From Aphrocallistes beatrix (taxonomy: Eukaryota; Porifera; Hexactinellida; Sceptrulophora; Aphrocallistidae), in NCBI GenBank assembly GCA_963281255.1, contig OY725490.1, positions 3,100,001 to 3,164,000 of the forward strand: 64,000 nt of DNA. The letters run 5' to 3'. Position numbers and translations under genes: made by a program. Shown here piece by piece: positions 22,518-32,970 of the stretch. How positions within the stretch are numbered: the first letter of the stretch is position 1; each line of letters begins with the position of its first letter. A model generated the notes under the pieces. The model was not told the origin of the DNA. It ran no database searches and was given only the letters and a program-made list of their open reading frames with translations.

Positions 22518-23174
22518 CAGTCGAACCTGCTATAACGGCCACCCTATATAACGGTCATCTGTCTGTAGCGGTCACCAATGAACAGTCCCGTCCGAAATTC
22601 CATAATATTGAACCTGTGTATAGCGGTCACCTGCTCAACGCGGCCAGCGGCCACCCGTTTGTAGTCCCTTACTGCCCCTAAAACTGTGTATAACGGCCAG
22701 ACTATTGTAGGGTATTTCACCATGTAGGATCCGATTTTCTCGCTTTGAAAGTGATAATATGTGAATGTTATGAATTACTTCAAAAGTATATATACATATT
22801 TCCACACCTTTTTTTTTTTTAAAAAAAATTTTTAGTTAAAAGCGAGCTCTCAACGGCTATTATAGGGTATTGAAATATTTAGATTCCAAATTTTACACGA
22901 ATGTTCCTGGAGCTGGACTATCGATCTGTCGACCGACATTTTCACCTTTTTATGCGTTTATTACATGACCTGTTACGAACGATAAACAAGTTTCATGTAA
23001 TTACTACAAGTAATATATTTCTAAAATATTGTAATGGATTTCTAAAAACTAATTTATTGCACTTCGTTGATACCTTTGGGGGATTAAGACAATCACTTGT
23101 ATATAGCGGTCATCTGTGTATAACGGCCAATTTTGTCCAGTCCCTTGGGTGGTCGTTATATACAGGTTCCACTG
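22518..23174. mobile_element. 657-bp pogo-like MITE, 'CAGTCGAACCTG' ends
   Basis: The left end CAGTCGAACCTGCTATAACG and the right end, reversed, CAGTGGAACCTGTATATAAC are related inverted repeats, each followed by repeated 'AACGGTCACC'-type motifs. A truncated second copy of the left end lies at 29546-29625. Confidence 0.65.
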
Positions 23175-23204
23175 TGTATATATATATACATATATATATA
23201 TATA

Positions 23205-23394
23205 CAGTCGACTCCGCTTAATAGGGTCACTGTTTAAACGGGTCAGCCGCTTAATCGGGCCACTTTTGGCAGGACCGGAATAGCTCTCACACACATAGAG
23301 GCTAATACAAAAATATTTTCGATTAATAGAGTTCTCCGCTTAATCGGGTCAAAATATCCCCTGCCGATGTGACCCTATTAAGCGGAGTCGACTG
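23205..23394. mobile_element. 190-bp pogo-like MITE, 'CAGTCGACTCCGC' ends
   Basis: Perfect-looking terminal repeats CAGTCGACTCCGCTTAATAG / CTATTAAGCGGAGTCGACTG with TA on both sides. A half copy lies at 28440-28557 in the same orientation relative to the adjoining 'GTAACGAATTGATTGAAG' sequence. Confidence 0.82.
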
Positions 23395-23399
23395 TATAT

Positions 23400-23890
23400 A
23401 TATGTAACGAATTGATTGAAGAAACTGCAAGGAACAGAAAGCTAATTTTTGGCATGCAGGAGTCTTTTGGCTATAGCTCCACTAAGCTCTGAGCTCAGAA
23501 GAATATATCGACTCATCATGGAATTATGGCGTCATTGTCACCTTTTTATTAATAGAAATTTCAGTTTTTCACTATAATTCAGCCATTTTAGATGATAGAA
23601 GGCTGAAATTTTAATAGAATGTGTATATTAATAGTCTTCAAATGTGATACATCTATCATCAAAAAATGTTGACTCATCACTCTGTTATGACGTCATCATT
23701 ATTCCTCAAAAAATTACAAAAATTGGTACATTTTGTGATTTTTCGAGTGATATCGATTTTAACAGTGAGACAAACATATTTAGAGATGTTATCTCCCTTA
23801 TAATTAATCAATGTGACCCCAGGCGACCGAAATGCGCCTCTGGCGGACACTGTGTCCGCCAGCCGCGCAGCGAACGTGTCAATAAATTGC
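23400..23890 (+). repeat. composite repeat ending in GC-rich hairpin module (left duplicate)
   Basis: 'GTAACGAATTGATTGAAGAA', then 'ATGACTCATCACTYTGTTATGACGTCATC'-like blocks, then the GC-rich module at 23815-23880 (GTGACCCCAGGCG..., GGCGGACAC / GTGTCCGCC hairpin). The same order occurs at 28560-28976. Confidence 0.7.
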
Positions 23891-24203
23891 TATGAGTCGT
23901 GTCAATAAATTGCTATGAGGAAATTTTAACTTTCATCATCCAACGAAGCAACACAATTATGGTGTAAATAGCTCGGATTATGAATAAATCTCCCAAATCT
24001 TGTACTCCAAAGAAATGGCCAAGAAATTGTATGTTCAGCAATTTTTTAGTCCAGCTCCTATTATTGGAGATTGGCGTGGATGCGTCCGTCCGTCCAGGCC
24101 ATGATATTGGTAAATATATCGACCTGATATCATGAGGCCCGAATTCTAACAATAATTCTCCACAGACAAATGCTAGTAGTATCTAGAACGCAAATAGTAT
24201 AAC

Positions 24204-24389
24204 CACTGGCGTAGCTTACACCTATGTCGCCCGGGGCGGATGTATTTAATGCCGCCCCTCAACACATATTTCTGGAAAAATTCTGAGTTTACCAATATAT
24301 ATTTTATGAAACACAAGGTCAAGTGCCGCCCCCTATTAAGCGCCGCCCGGGGCGGTCCGCCCCCCTCACCCCCCCTAGCTACGCCACTG
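24204..24389. mobile_element. 186-bp hAT-type MITE with 8-bp target duplication
   Basis: Ends CACTGGCGTAGCT and AGCTACGCCACTG form a 13-bp inverted repeat with one mismatch. AGTATAAC is duplicated at 24196-24203 and 24390-24397. The paralogous site in the other duplicate (31308-31315) has a single AGTATAAC and no element, which shows the insertion directly. The interior is G/C-rich ('CGCCGCCCGGGGCGG'). Confidence 0.93.
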
Positions 24390-25312
24390 AGTATAACTAC
24401 TATCTCGAATGCTAAATTATTTTACATGATTGTATCATATTGTCCAGGAATCCTACTACACAAATGGCCAAACATTAAGTGGCAGATGTTCGGCTTATTC
24501 AATTCTTCATATCCATTTCCAATGGGGAGAGGATCTGAAAAGAAGCGAAGTTAGCCGACGAATAAATAATAATAATTCCCAGATTTGGGATTAAATCAAA
24601 GTTGATTTTTAGGCTATAGACTGACGGACAGATGGACGGGCATAGGTTACACGCACCAAGACATATCCTACAATATGAACTGTACTAAAGTACACCCATG
24701 CCAACAATAGTATCTCGTCCTCTCTCATAGAGAAGCACGGAACTGAATAGAATTAAATAGAACTACTAACCCGTTTCTCTTGACCTAATTCCAGATTGAG
24801 ATGTTTTAGGTAATCTGACAATTCTGAATCGGCTGTAATTTACTTTTAAATTATAGCGTTACATGAATGATAACACAATAACGTCATACAACTAGAATAA
24901 TTTATTTGATAAGCACCGTAACAGAAGCTGTGCCAAATTCGATCTTAACTTGAACAAATTCTAGAATATGTGGGGGTAGGAGCATAAAATTGAAATCAAA
25001 ATCGGATACCTTTCAATTTATTATGCAAAATGATGTTTAGTGGAATATAAGCTCTCATCTTTCTTAAAATGATTCAAGATATTGTCAAATATACAAAAAT
25101 ATCAAGTTCCCAGTTTAATTCGACAAATAAGCACTTATGTTGAAAGTGTGTTCTAATTGGAAATACTATTATCAACTACCATTTTAATTTATATGGAGAT
25201 AAAGTCACTATTATCCAATTTTCATTGTTTTCAATACACCACGTCCTACTTTCACTGATGGCACTGTAGAGATGAGGGATACTGAATTTTTAAAAGTTAT
25301 TAACAAAACAAC

Positions 25313-25500
25313 ATGGATCAAACTAATTATAAATACATTTATAGAGTTGCTTCATTTACACTCATCCCTTAACACATTATGACTTTATTCACGATACCAT
25401 ACTTTATACACCAAAAAATCCTGATTTCACATGGAATAAAAAACATGCCTGCATCAACTATCCTGGCAAATATTCTCAGCAAAGTAAAAAGAAATTACAA
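25313..25500 (+). pseudogene. 5' fragment of a multipass membrane-gene paralog
   Basis: The plus strand begins ATGGATCAAACTAATTATAA and encodes the family N-terminus (MDQTNYKYIYR; later PYFIHQKILISHGI and MPASTI), with a stop codon near 25371 and frameshift near 25470. The similarity then ends. It lies in opposite orientation to the intact genes and was present before the segmental duplication, because a shorter version is at 32206-32340. Confidence 0.82.
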
Positions 25501-25632
25501 ATTCAGTCTTTGGCCCAACATACGAAGTTTCAGTTAAATGGCTTTAATTTTTCAGGGGAAATAGAAAAGCATTCGATATAGAGTATGTTCGAGTTAACGG
25601 GCATTCGAGATAGCGGATGTTGACTTTATATA

Positions 25633-25829
25633 CAGGGTGGCAAATAAGTTCTGTTATAAGCTTGATTAGGTATAAATTTCTTCTATTCAAACAATCTTGG
25701 TTATTATGGTCTTTAGGGATTGTAATTCGAATATTTTCAGTGATGTTAAAATATGTTTCGAGTCTAATACTTAGAACTGTGCTTTGTAGGGCGATTTTTG
25801 TGAAAAAAATGTGTCCTGACTCACTATAA
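25633..25829 (+). mobile_element. left-arm fragment of the 'CAGGGTGGCTCATAAG' MITE
   Basis: It starts CAGGGTGGCAAATAAGTTCT after TA (25631-25632) and follows the left arm of 12289-13020. It is absent from the corresponding point (about 32440) of the right duplicate. Confidence 0.78.
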
Positions 25830-26101
25830 TAGTCATGAAATAAATATCGAATGTGTACAATAGATTATAGTGTAATATAATATTATTGATTTCTAGCTAA
25901 CATTTCCTAGTGGAGATGTCCATTGTTTTGTTTTATTAATTACTTTTCTAAACTAATAATAATAAAACAAAATTAAAATGGTAAATAATATCATTAAACA
26001 GCTTAAATATTCAATCTAGAATTAATCTAATTTACAAATTCACTACATTGTATTAAGTAACACATAATGAACACACAAATAAGTATATGTAAGAGGTAGT
26101 A

Positions 26102-27262
26102 TTAGTACATTAGCTGGGATCTGAAGGCTTGTATGAATGGAGGTCTCCTCTGATGCTGTCGTTGTACATCTGCTCTGTACTTCTCCATGAGAGGACGAGT
26201 TATCCAATCATTTACATGGATGTATTTTTTTCTTCTCCTAATCAGTTTTACAATGATTGAAGTGAGTATTGCTAGGTTTGCTAGAGATAACGACACACCA
26301 ACGATTCCTGTGCAAATATTGCGTACAAAATTACAGCCGAGCGATATCTTATTTGAGATATCAATCAAGTTTTTTGACACAGTGAAGGTGATTGCAGTGT
26401 TCGGGAATAAGTATTGTATTAAACAGTCACTATGCCTTATAACTGTTGCGATTTCGTTTGTGGAATTCAATAAAACCATTATCATGAAGAAAGAGGCTGC
26501 GAACAAGAGAAATCTCCGTAAGATTGCGAATATTTTTGTCCATTTCTGTTTCTGTATATATTCCTGTCGGGTGAAATGCCACTTGGCTTCTTCGCTTAAT
26601 CCTTTTAGCAGAAGATAGAATTTCTTACTCACATACACGAAAACGTAAACATCTAATGTGAAAAAGGGCAATTCCATGATATGCATAACATATTGAGTGA
26701 TAATGAAGTAATTTGATAGGACAAGATAGGAAAACCTGAGCAGGAAGTAGCCAGAATATCCTATTATCCACCTCTTGTATTGCGCATTCAGGTAAGCCCT
26801 CCTCAATACTATCATGAATAAGTTCAAGAGGATCGGTATGAGGTATCCTAGACTGCCGTTTATATCGATAAAGATACCAAAGAACGTTGTTTCACCGTAG
26901 AGGATACACGATTTGTTTATATTTATGTTTACAATTGTTATGCTTGTATTTGATATGGATTCCCAAGTGTTTGATCTGAATGCATGATATATACTAACGA
27001 TACAGGACATAAAGCACATAGTAGCCTCAAAACTGGAGATGATTAGAAAGAAACTGTGAGCCAATGATTGAATTTGTAAATTTTTCTTCACTTTGCTGAG
27101 ATCAGTTGCAAATATAGTTGATGCTGGTATGTTTTTTATTCTACGTGAAATCAGGATTTTTTGGTGTATAAAGTATGGTATCGTGAATAAAGTCATAATG
27201 AGGTATGGGATGAGTGCAAATGAAGCAATTCTATAAACGTACTCATGATTAGTTTGATCCAT
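26102..27262 (-). CDS. multipass (about 7-TM) membrane protein, intact family member
   Basis: 386 residues in one exon. Hydrophobic helices occur at about residues 9-30, 66-90, 112-150, 165-195, 200-220, 245-265 and 315-340, with basic loops (HQKILISRR, RRAYLNAQYKR) and a basic cytosolic-like tail (LIRRRKKY, QRQHQRRPPF). No signal peptide is obvious and no classical GPCR motif is seen, so receptor function is only a possibility. The first ~293 residues are nearly identical to the left duplicate gene. Its own C-terminal quarter matches the topology of the plus-strand protein at 5173, suggesting this is the undamaged form. TATA-like sequence lies at 27301-27310. The start ATG is conserved in both duplicates and in the 25313 fragment. 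Confidence 0.78.
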   Translation of the reverse strand: MDQTNHEYVYRIASFALIPYLIMTLFTIPYFIHQKILISRRIKNIPASTIFATDLSKVKKNLQIQSLAHSFFLIISSFEATMCFMSCIVSIYHAFRSNTWESISNTSITIVNININKSCILYGETTFFGIFIDINGSLGYLIPILLNLFMIVLRRAYLNAQYKRWIIGYSGYFLLRFSYLVLSNYFIITQYVMHIMELPFFTLDVYVFVYVSKKFYLLLKGLSEEAKWHFTRQEYIQKQKWTKIFAILRRFLLFAASFFMIMVLLNSTNEIATVIRHSDCLIQYLFPNTAITFTVSKNLIDISNKISLGCNFVRNICTGIVGVSLSLANLAILTSIIVKLIRRRKKYIHVNDWITRPLMEKYRADVQRQHQRRPPFIQAFRSQLMY

Positions 27263-27300
27263 GTTGTTGTCAATAGTTTGTTAGAATTAAAAACTCTCTC

Positions 27301-27310
27301 TTATTTATAT
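27301..27310 (-). promoter_or_regulatory. TATA-like element for the intact membrane gene
   Basis: The minus strand reads ATATAAATAA about 40 bases upstream of the ATG at 27262. It is conserved with 21949-21958. Confidence 0.45.
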
Positions 27311-27528
27311 TAAGCTTCCTTGAAAAGAAAACGTGGTAGATTGAAAGCAATTACTACTTTATCATGATGCAAGTATTTCTCTCATCACTACAATATGTAA
27401 ATGGAAGCAAAGAAAAGTATAGTTTCAAAATGGAAGTTGAAACTATGCTTGTCTCCGCATACTTGATTACAACATCTTGTATATTTTTGTTTATTTTACA
27501 ATTTTTAGTCGCTTTCATTTTAAAGATG

Positions 27529-27620
27529 AACAAGCTCGCTTCGCTTGCTTGCGCAGCGCGGCTGGCGGAGACTTTGTATCCGCCGGAGGCGCCCTTTGGG
27601 CGCCTGGGGTCACATTGATT
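27529..27620 (-). repeat. GC-rich multi-hairpin module, copy 2
   Basis: It contains GCGGCTGGCGGA, CCGCCGGAGGCGCCC and GGGCGCCTGGGGTCAC, which are serial inverted repeats. It is about 65% GC against about 35% for the surroundings. Confidence 0.8.
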
Positions 27621-27804
27621 AATTATAAGGAGATAACATTTCTAAATACGTCTGTCCTACTGTTATAATCGATATCGCACGAAAAATCACCAAATTTGTC
27701 AATTTTAAAATTTTTTGATGCTTAATGATGACGTCATAACAAAGTGATGAGTCATCATTTTTTGATGATAGTCAATCAATTCATTACAGATATATATATA
27801 TATA

Positions 27805-28371
27805 CGAGGGTCACTCGATAAGTTTTGAGCCTGGAGTAGTTGCTTCCATTTGATTGTGTTGAAAATTCCTAGGATTATTCATCTACCTATTATTACTTGT
27901 GTCTTTGGCTTTGAGTTAGATTGGACAAGTTTCTAAAATATCATGCCACATATAATGGAGTGTCCTTGTGGACTCCGACACATTTGCAAGCCATTTCCTA
28001 TGGAATTTTATTTATTCTCTTTATGGAAAAATGATAGTTGGGAACAAACTTTGGATAATTCAATATTATCAATGATGCGATATATTCACAATCCGGGGGG
28101 ATTCTATGATTATCATATTTAAATTTCGTTTGCAAAACTTAAATAAATGTTCCAAGATATCCCAATTCAAAACTTGTGGTTGTGTTTTCATAGATGCTTA
28201 ATACAAAATATCTTAGACAATTTCTTCATCACAATATTTTAGAAACTTGTCCGATTGAAATCAAACTCAAAGTCAAAGATAATAATTGGTAGGTGAATAA
28301 TCCTAGAAATTTTCAACAAAATCAAACGGAAGCAAACTACTCCAGACTCAAAACATATTGAGTGACCCTCG
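27805..28371. mobile_element. 567-bp mariner-like MITE, 'CGAGGGTCACTC' ends
   Basis: Long terminal inverted repeats: CGAGGGTCACTCGATAAGTT and, reversed at the right end, CGAGGGTCACTCAATATGTT. Similarity extends more than 150 bases inward, with TA flanks (27803-27804, 28372-28373). No transposase frame was found. Confidence 0.85.
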
Positions 28372-28401
28372 TATACCGTATATATATATATATATATATA
28401 C

Positions 28402-28427
28402 AAGCGCGCTTCGCTTGCTTGCGCTGA
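28402..28427 (-). repeat. truncated GC-rich module
   Basis: Only the outer part (CAAGCGCGCTTCGCTTGCTT) remains, directly beside a TA microsatellite. Confidence 0.7.
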
Positions 28428-28439
28428 CAATGACGCCTA

Positions 28440-28557
28440 TTAACCGAAAATATTTTGTATTGGCTTCTATGTGTGATAGCTTTTCCGGTCCTGCTAAAAG
28501 TGGCCCAATTAAGCGGTTGACCCGATTAAACAGTGACCCTATTAAGCGGAGTCGACT
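28440..28557. mobile_element. half of the 'CAGTCGACTCCGC' pogo-like MITE
   Basis: It ends ...AGCGGAGTCGACTG then TA, matching the right-hand half of 23205-23394 in inverted content. The left end is missing. Confidence 0.68.
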
Positions 28558-28884
28558 GTATATATCTGTAACGAATTGATTGAAGAAACTGCCGGACGCA
28601 GAAAGCTGATTTTTGGCATGTGGGAGTCTTTTGGCTATGGCTCCGCTAAGTTCTGAGCTCAGAGCAAAATGCCGACTCATCATGGAATTATGACGTCATT
28701 GCTGTATACTAACAAACCTCACATATGATGCAACCATCATCAAAAAATGATGACTCATCACTTTGTTATGACGTCATCGTTACTCATCAAAATTTTAAAA
28801 TTTGATAAATTTGGTGATTTTTTGCGCGATTTCAATTATAACAGTAGGACAGACGTATTTAGAGATGTTACTTCCCTTATAATT

Positions 28885-28976
28885 AATCAATGTGACCCCA
28901 GGCGCCCAAAGGGCGCATCCGGCGGACGCAAAGTGTCCGCCAGCCGCGCAGCGCAAGCAAGCGAAGCGCGCTTGTA
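28885..28976 (+). repeat. GC-rich multi-hairpin module, copy 3
   Basis: The best-preserved copy: GGCGCCC / GGGCGC hairpin, GGCGGACGC / GTGTCCGCC hairpin, then GCCGCGCAGCGCAAGC and GCGAAGCGCGCTTG. Flanked 3' by a TA microsatellite. Confidence 0.82.
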
Positions 28977-29017
28977 TATATATACACACATACACATTAA
29001 TCGAGTTTTAATAGTAA

Positions 29018-29880
29018 GGATGCTTGTGTTCTACTAAACCACATTTTGTAATAATCTTATAATTGTTCCATTTTACTTTAAATAATACGCCTAAAAAGCG
29101 TCTCGAGCTTCTCGATAATCCCTTGATAGAGTATTTCAATATGTAGAATCTAATTTTGAATTTACATAGTGTTATTTTTTATATTTTGCGATTTATTTTT
29201 ACTTTCTGTATCCATTGTAAAACAAACATGCAAAATATTTGTAATTTGATTCGAAAACACGATATTTTGATTCTACTGCCCTAGAACTGTTAAAAGCGAG
29301 TTATTAAAGGACTATCGGTTATTTTTAAGAGGGATAATTTTAAGATTTAATGTGTAAGTTAAAGCGAATTTTCTCAGAATTCGTCTTAAATTCGCTTCAA
29401 AAGCAGTCAATGGTCATTTGTGATTACTTTCTTTAACACTTTGGCAGTGATCATAAATAACTATTAACTACAACAATTTACTGCTGCATCGAACAATCCT
29501 TGCTATTAAAACTCGTTTAATGTTTATGTATGTATATATGTATATTCAGTCGAACCTGCAATAACGGTCGCCTGTCTATAGCGGTCACCAATGAACAGTC
29601 CCGTCCGAAATTCCGTACGCGTGCTACTGCGAAATCTAACAGTCCAATTTTTACCAAATTTCGCATGTAGAATCTCATTATGGTGTAGATGTGCACCGTC
29701 AACATTTTTACACAAAGTGTCCGCCAGCCGCGCAGCGCAAGCAAGCGAAGCGTGCTTGTCCTTACTATTAAAACTCGATTAATGTTTATATATATGTATA
29801 TACGTTATATACCTGTAACGAATTGATTGAAGAAACTGCCAGACACAGAAAGCTGATTTTTGGCTATGGCTAATTTTATA
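29018..29880. other. right-duplicate intergenic sequence with MITE fragments
   Basis: It resumes the duplication at 29018 (partner 22165). It contains a truncated pogo-like end at 29546-29625 and a GC-rich module piece at 29711-29756. No gene. Confidence 0.6.
29711..29756 (+). repeat. GC-rich multi-hairpin module, truncated copy 4
   Basis: It keeps only ACAAAGTGTCCGCCAGCCGC through GCGTGCTTG. Confidence 0.75.
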
Positions 29881-30029
29881 ATAATTATATTATAATTATA
29901 TAATAATTTCACACCTGCAAAAAAAAATGGGAAACAATTTTTCACACCTTTTCAATACAAAATTAATGACTACACTATCACAATGGAAATTATTGTACGA
30001 CACTCCAATAGATCGTCATTATTAATAAT

Positions 30030-30519
30030 ACTTTCCTCGAACAAATTTGTAGAGATATAAGATGTTCAGATCAGTGCATTTTGAAGACTAATTGGATCAG
30101 ATTTCTTTGTGATGTGAAAAAAGTGCCATTTGGGGAATTTTGCAAAATGTACCTAATTTGAACTGCGACTGAATAACTTTTTCTCGTTTCTGATAACGAA
30201 TTCAGTGGATTTATGAAATATTTCTATGGCGAATGAAAGCTACCAGGTGCTAAATCGTCATGGGACATCGATTATGAAGACATTTTTTACAGAAGCAGTG
30301 GGCCCTGATTCACGATTTTCGCTGCGGACCAGGACACATTTTCTTTTCTCAAAACCCACCATACAAAACACATTTCTAAGTCATAGAATCGAAAAATCTT
30401 TTAAAATCATTGAAAATATTCGAATTACAATCTCTAAGGACCATAATAACTAAGATTGTTTGAGTATTTAAGAATATTATACCTAATGAAGCTTGTGGCA
30501 GAACTTATTCCCCACCCTG
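30030..30519 (+). mobile_element. right two-thirds of the 'CAGGGTGGCTCATAAG' MITE
   Basis: It aligns with about 12535-13020, ending CCACCCTG then TA. Confidence 0.78.
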
Positions 30520-30589
30520 TATAGCAATAAAAAAGGTTTTGTGTATATTTTTACACCTTTATATACAAATTTTAACACAATTTGATGAA

Positions 30590-30895
30590 TTTTGAAAAAT
30601 TTGATTTATAGACTAGCTTCCAACGGTTTACATGGGGGTTTTAGGGGTATAGATTTCGAATATTAGTTTTTCAGATCAATATGATAATTTTTTTGTTTAC
30701 CTTTGTGTACAATAGGATACATAAAGTAAACAAATCTCAAAAATATGCTAGAGACTAGCTTGCAACGGTTGACATGGGGTTTTCAGGGGTGTAGAGTTCG
30801 AATATCATATTTTCGAATCTCTACGATAAATTATTTGTTCACTTTTGTTTACAATATTTATATGAAGTAAAAAAAATCCCAAAATAGGCTAGATT
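30590..30895 (+). repeat. two units of the ~140-bp 'TTGTTTAC' repeat
   Basis: The same landmarks as the 8341-9100 array: 'TAGCTTCCAACGG', 'ACATGGGG', 'GTAGATTTCGAATAT', 'ATAAAGTAAACAAAT'. Confidence 0.78.
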
Positions 30896-30897
30896 GA

Positions 30898-30982
30898 GTA
30901 ACTCCAGGCGCCCGCAGGGCGACTCTATGGACACAAAGTGTCCGCCAGCCGCGCAACGCAAGCAAGCGAATCGCGCTTGTAG
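30898..30982 (+). repeat. GC-rich multi-hairpin module, copy 5
   Basis: ACTCCAGGCGCCCGCAGGGC, then a GGACACAAAGTGTCC hairpin, then GCCGCGCAACGCAAGC and GCGCTTG. Confidence 0.8.
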
Positions 30983-32205
30983 TCAATAAATTGCTATGAG
31001 TCTAAAATCTGATTTTTTTTTCTTTGTTGGATGCTTGGAAATTTTAACTTTCATCATCCAACGAAGCAACACAATTATGGTGTAAATAGCTCGAATTATG
31101 AATGAATCTCCCAAATCTTGTACTCCGAAGAAATGGTCAAGAAATTGTATGTTCAGCAATTTTTTAGTCCAGCTCCTATTATTGGAGATTGGCGTGGATG
31201 CGTTCGTCCGTCCATGATCTTGGTAAATATATCGGCCTGATATCATGAGGGCGAATTCTAACAAGAAATCTCCACAGGCAAATGCTAGTAGCATTTAGAA
31301 CGCAAATAGTATAACTACTATCTCAAATACTAAATTATTTTACATGATTGTATCATATTGTCCAGGAATCCTACTACACAAACGGCCAAACATTAAGTGG
31401 CAGATGCTCGGCTTATTCAATTCTTCATATCCATTTCCAATGGGGAGAGGATCTGTAAAGAAGCGAAGTTAGCCGACGAATAAATAATAATAATTCCCAG
31501 ATTTGGGATTAAATCAAGGTTCATTTTTAAGGTATAGACTGACGGACAGATGGACGGGCATATGTTACACGCACCAAGACATATCCTACAATATGAACTA
31601 TACTAAAGTACACCGATGCCAACAATAGTATCTCGTCCTCTCTCATAGAGAAGCACGGAACTGAATAGAACTAAATAGAACTACTAACCCGTTTCTCTTG
31701 ACCTAATTCCAGATTGAGATGTTTTAGGTAATCTGACAATTCTGAATCGGCGGTAATTTACTTTTAAATTATAGCGTTACATGAATGATAACATCGTTTG
31801 ATTTTCACAATAACGTCATACAACTAGAATAATTTATTTGATAAGCACCGTAACAGAAGCTGTGCCAAATTCGGCCTTAACTTGAACACATTCTAGAATA
31901 TGTGGGGGTAGGAGCATAAAATTGAAATCAAAATCGGATACCTTTCAATTTATTATGCAATGTTGTTTAGTGGAATATAAGCTCTCATCTTTCTTAAAAT
32001 GATTCAAGATATTGTAAGTTCCCAGTTTAATTCGACAAATAAGCACTTATGTTGAAAGTATGTTGCTAATTGGAAATACTATTATCAACTACCATTTTAA
32101 TTTATTGTGAGTGATGTGGGAGATAAAGTCACTATTATAAAATTTTCATTGCTTTCAATGCACCACGTCCTACTTTCACTGATGGCGCTGTAGAGATGAG
32201 GGATA

Positions 32206-32340
32206 TTGAATTTTTGTACACCAAAAATCCTGATTTCACATAGAATAAAAATCATGCCTGCATCAACCATCTTGGCAACTATTCTCAGCAAAGTAAGGAA
32301 AAAATTACAAATTAAATCTTTAGTTCAACATGCGAAGTTT
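32206..32340 (+). pseudogene. short fragment of a multipass membrane-gene paralog
   Basis: It encodes 'TPKILISHRIKIMPASTI' and 'KVRKKLQIKSL', equal to residues ~30-65 of the intact family member. It is the counterpart of 25313-25500 but has lost the first part to a deletion. Confidence 0.75.
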
Positions 32341-32509
32341 CAATTAAAAGGCTGTAATTTCAGAGCAAATAGAAAAGCGTTCGAAATAAAGAATTTTCGA
32401 GTTAACGGGCATTCGAAATAGCGGATGTTGACTTTATATAGATCGAGTTTCAATCATAGATATGAAATAAATATCTACAAGTGTGTATAGTAGACATACT
32501 TACCAACCC

Positions 32510-32970
32510 CTCTTGAAAATTCCCCTGGATTTCTGGAGTGAAATCCTTGGATTTCAATGATAAATCCCTGGATATTATTATATTTTTAATGACTAAATTA
32601 GCATGAATCAATAGACAGGTTAAATTTTGAAATTCGCGATCCAGGGAATTTCCTGGATTTTAAATAAAGGCCGAATATAGGCAATTAAAGATTTCGAAAT
32701 GGACAAGTAAACTATTTAAAGGAAGGTACATCGTATTTAATGTCATCAAACGCGTTAGATAATCGCTTGATCAAAATTCTAGAACAATTTTCGAATTTCG
32801 TGAGTCCAGGAATTTTCCAGGTTCCCTGGAAGACTTGCTAATTAATAAGAAACATAAAGTTACAATAAATTCCATGAACTATATTGCATTAATGGAAATT
32901 ATTATAGACTAGTTAAAAGCTCAAAATCCCTGGACTTTTCATTAAATCCCTGGATCCCTGGATCGTGGGC
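32510..32970. repeat. repeat with many CCCTGGAT / ATCCAGGG motifs
   Basis: CCCTGGATTT and its complement recur about ten times in both orientations between 32524 and 32965, consistent with a degraded foldback element. Ends not resolved. Confidence 0.5.

Larger units (their letters stand above)
21031..25870. repeat. segmental duplication, left copy
   Basis: Collinear, direct-orientation similarity to 26385-32500. It covers the 5' three-quarters of the membrane gene, 22050-22500 versus 27420-27526 plus 29018-29540, and 23905-25870 versus 31030-32500. Different transposons interrupt each copy. Both copies end with a plus-strand fragment of another membrane-gene paralog and the shared tail 'GCGGATGTTGACTTTATATA'. 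Confidence 0.85.
27527..29017. mobile_element. composite inverted-repeat insertion with GC-hairpin ends
   Basis: The left arm 27529-27790 and right arm 28735-28976 are inverted copies: GC-rich module, then 'GATTAATTATAAGG', then 'GATGACGTCATAACA' region. The insertion interrupts sequence that is continuous in the left duplicate around 22165-22185. The interior carries a complete mariner-like MITE (27805-28371), a truncated GC module (28402-28427) and half of a pogo-like MITE (28440-28557). This is nesting of several elements. Confidence 0.72.
26385..32500. repeat. segmental duplication, right copy
   Basis: Direct partner of 21031-25870. It is longer because of a 1.5-kb composite insertion (27527-29017) and different repeats between 29880 and 30900. 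It lacks the hAT MITE found at 24204. Confidence 0.85.

Noticed and set aside
23815..23880. GC-rich module as bacterial contamination or terminator
   Set aside because: Several copies at different points within host sequence and inside a duplicated block show it is resident repeat DNA.
28374..28400. TA dinucleotide run as a regulatory site
   Set aside because: Simple microsatellite without supporting context.
30226..30453. 75-codon frame, also seen near 9140 and 12760
   Set aside because: It is the interior of the non-coding 'CAGGGTGGCTCATAAG' MITE.
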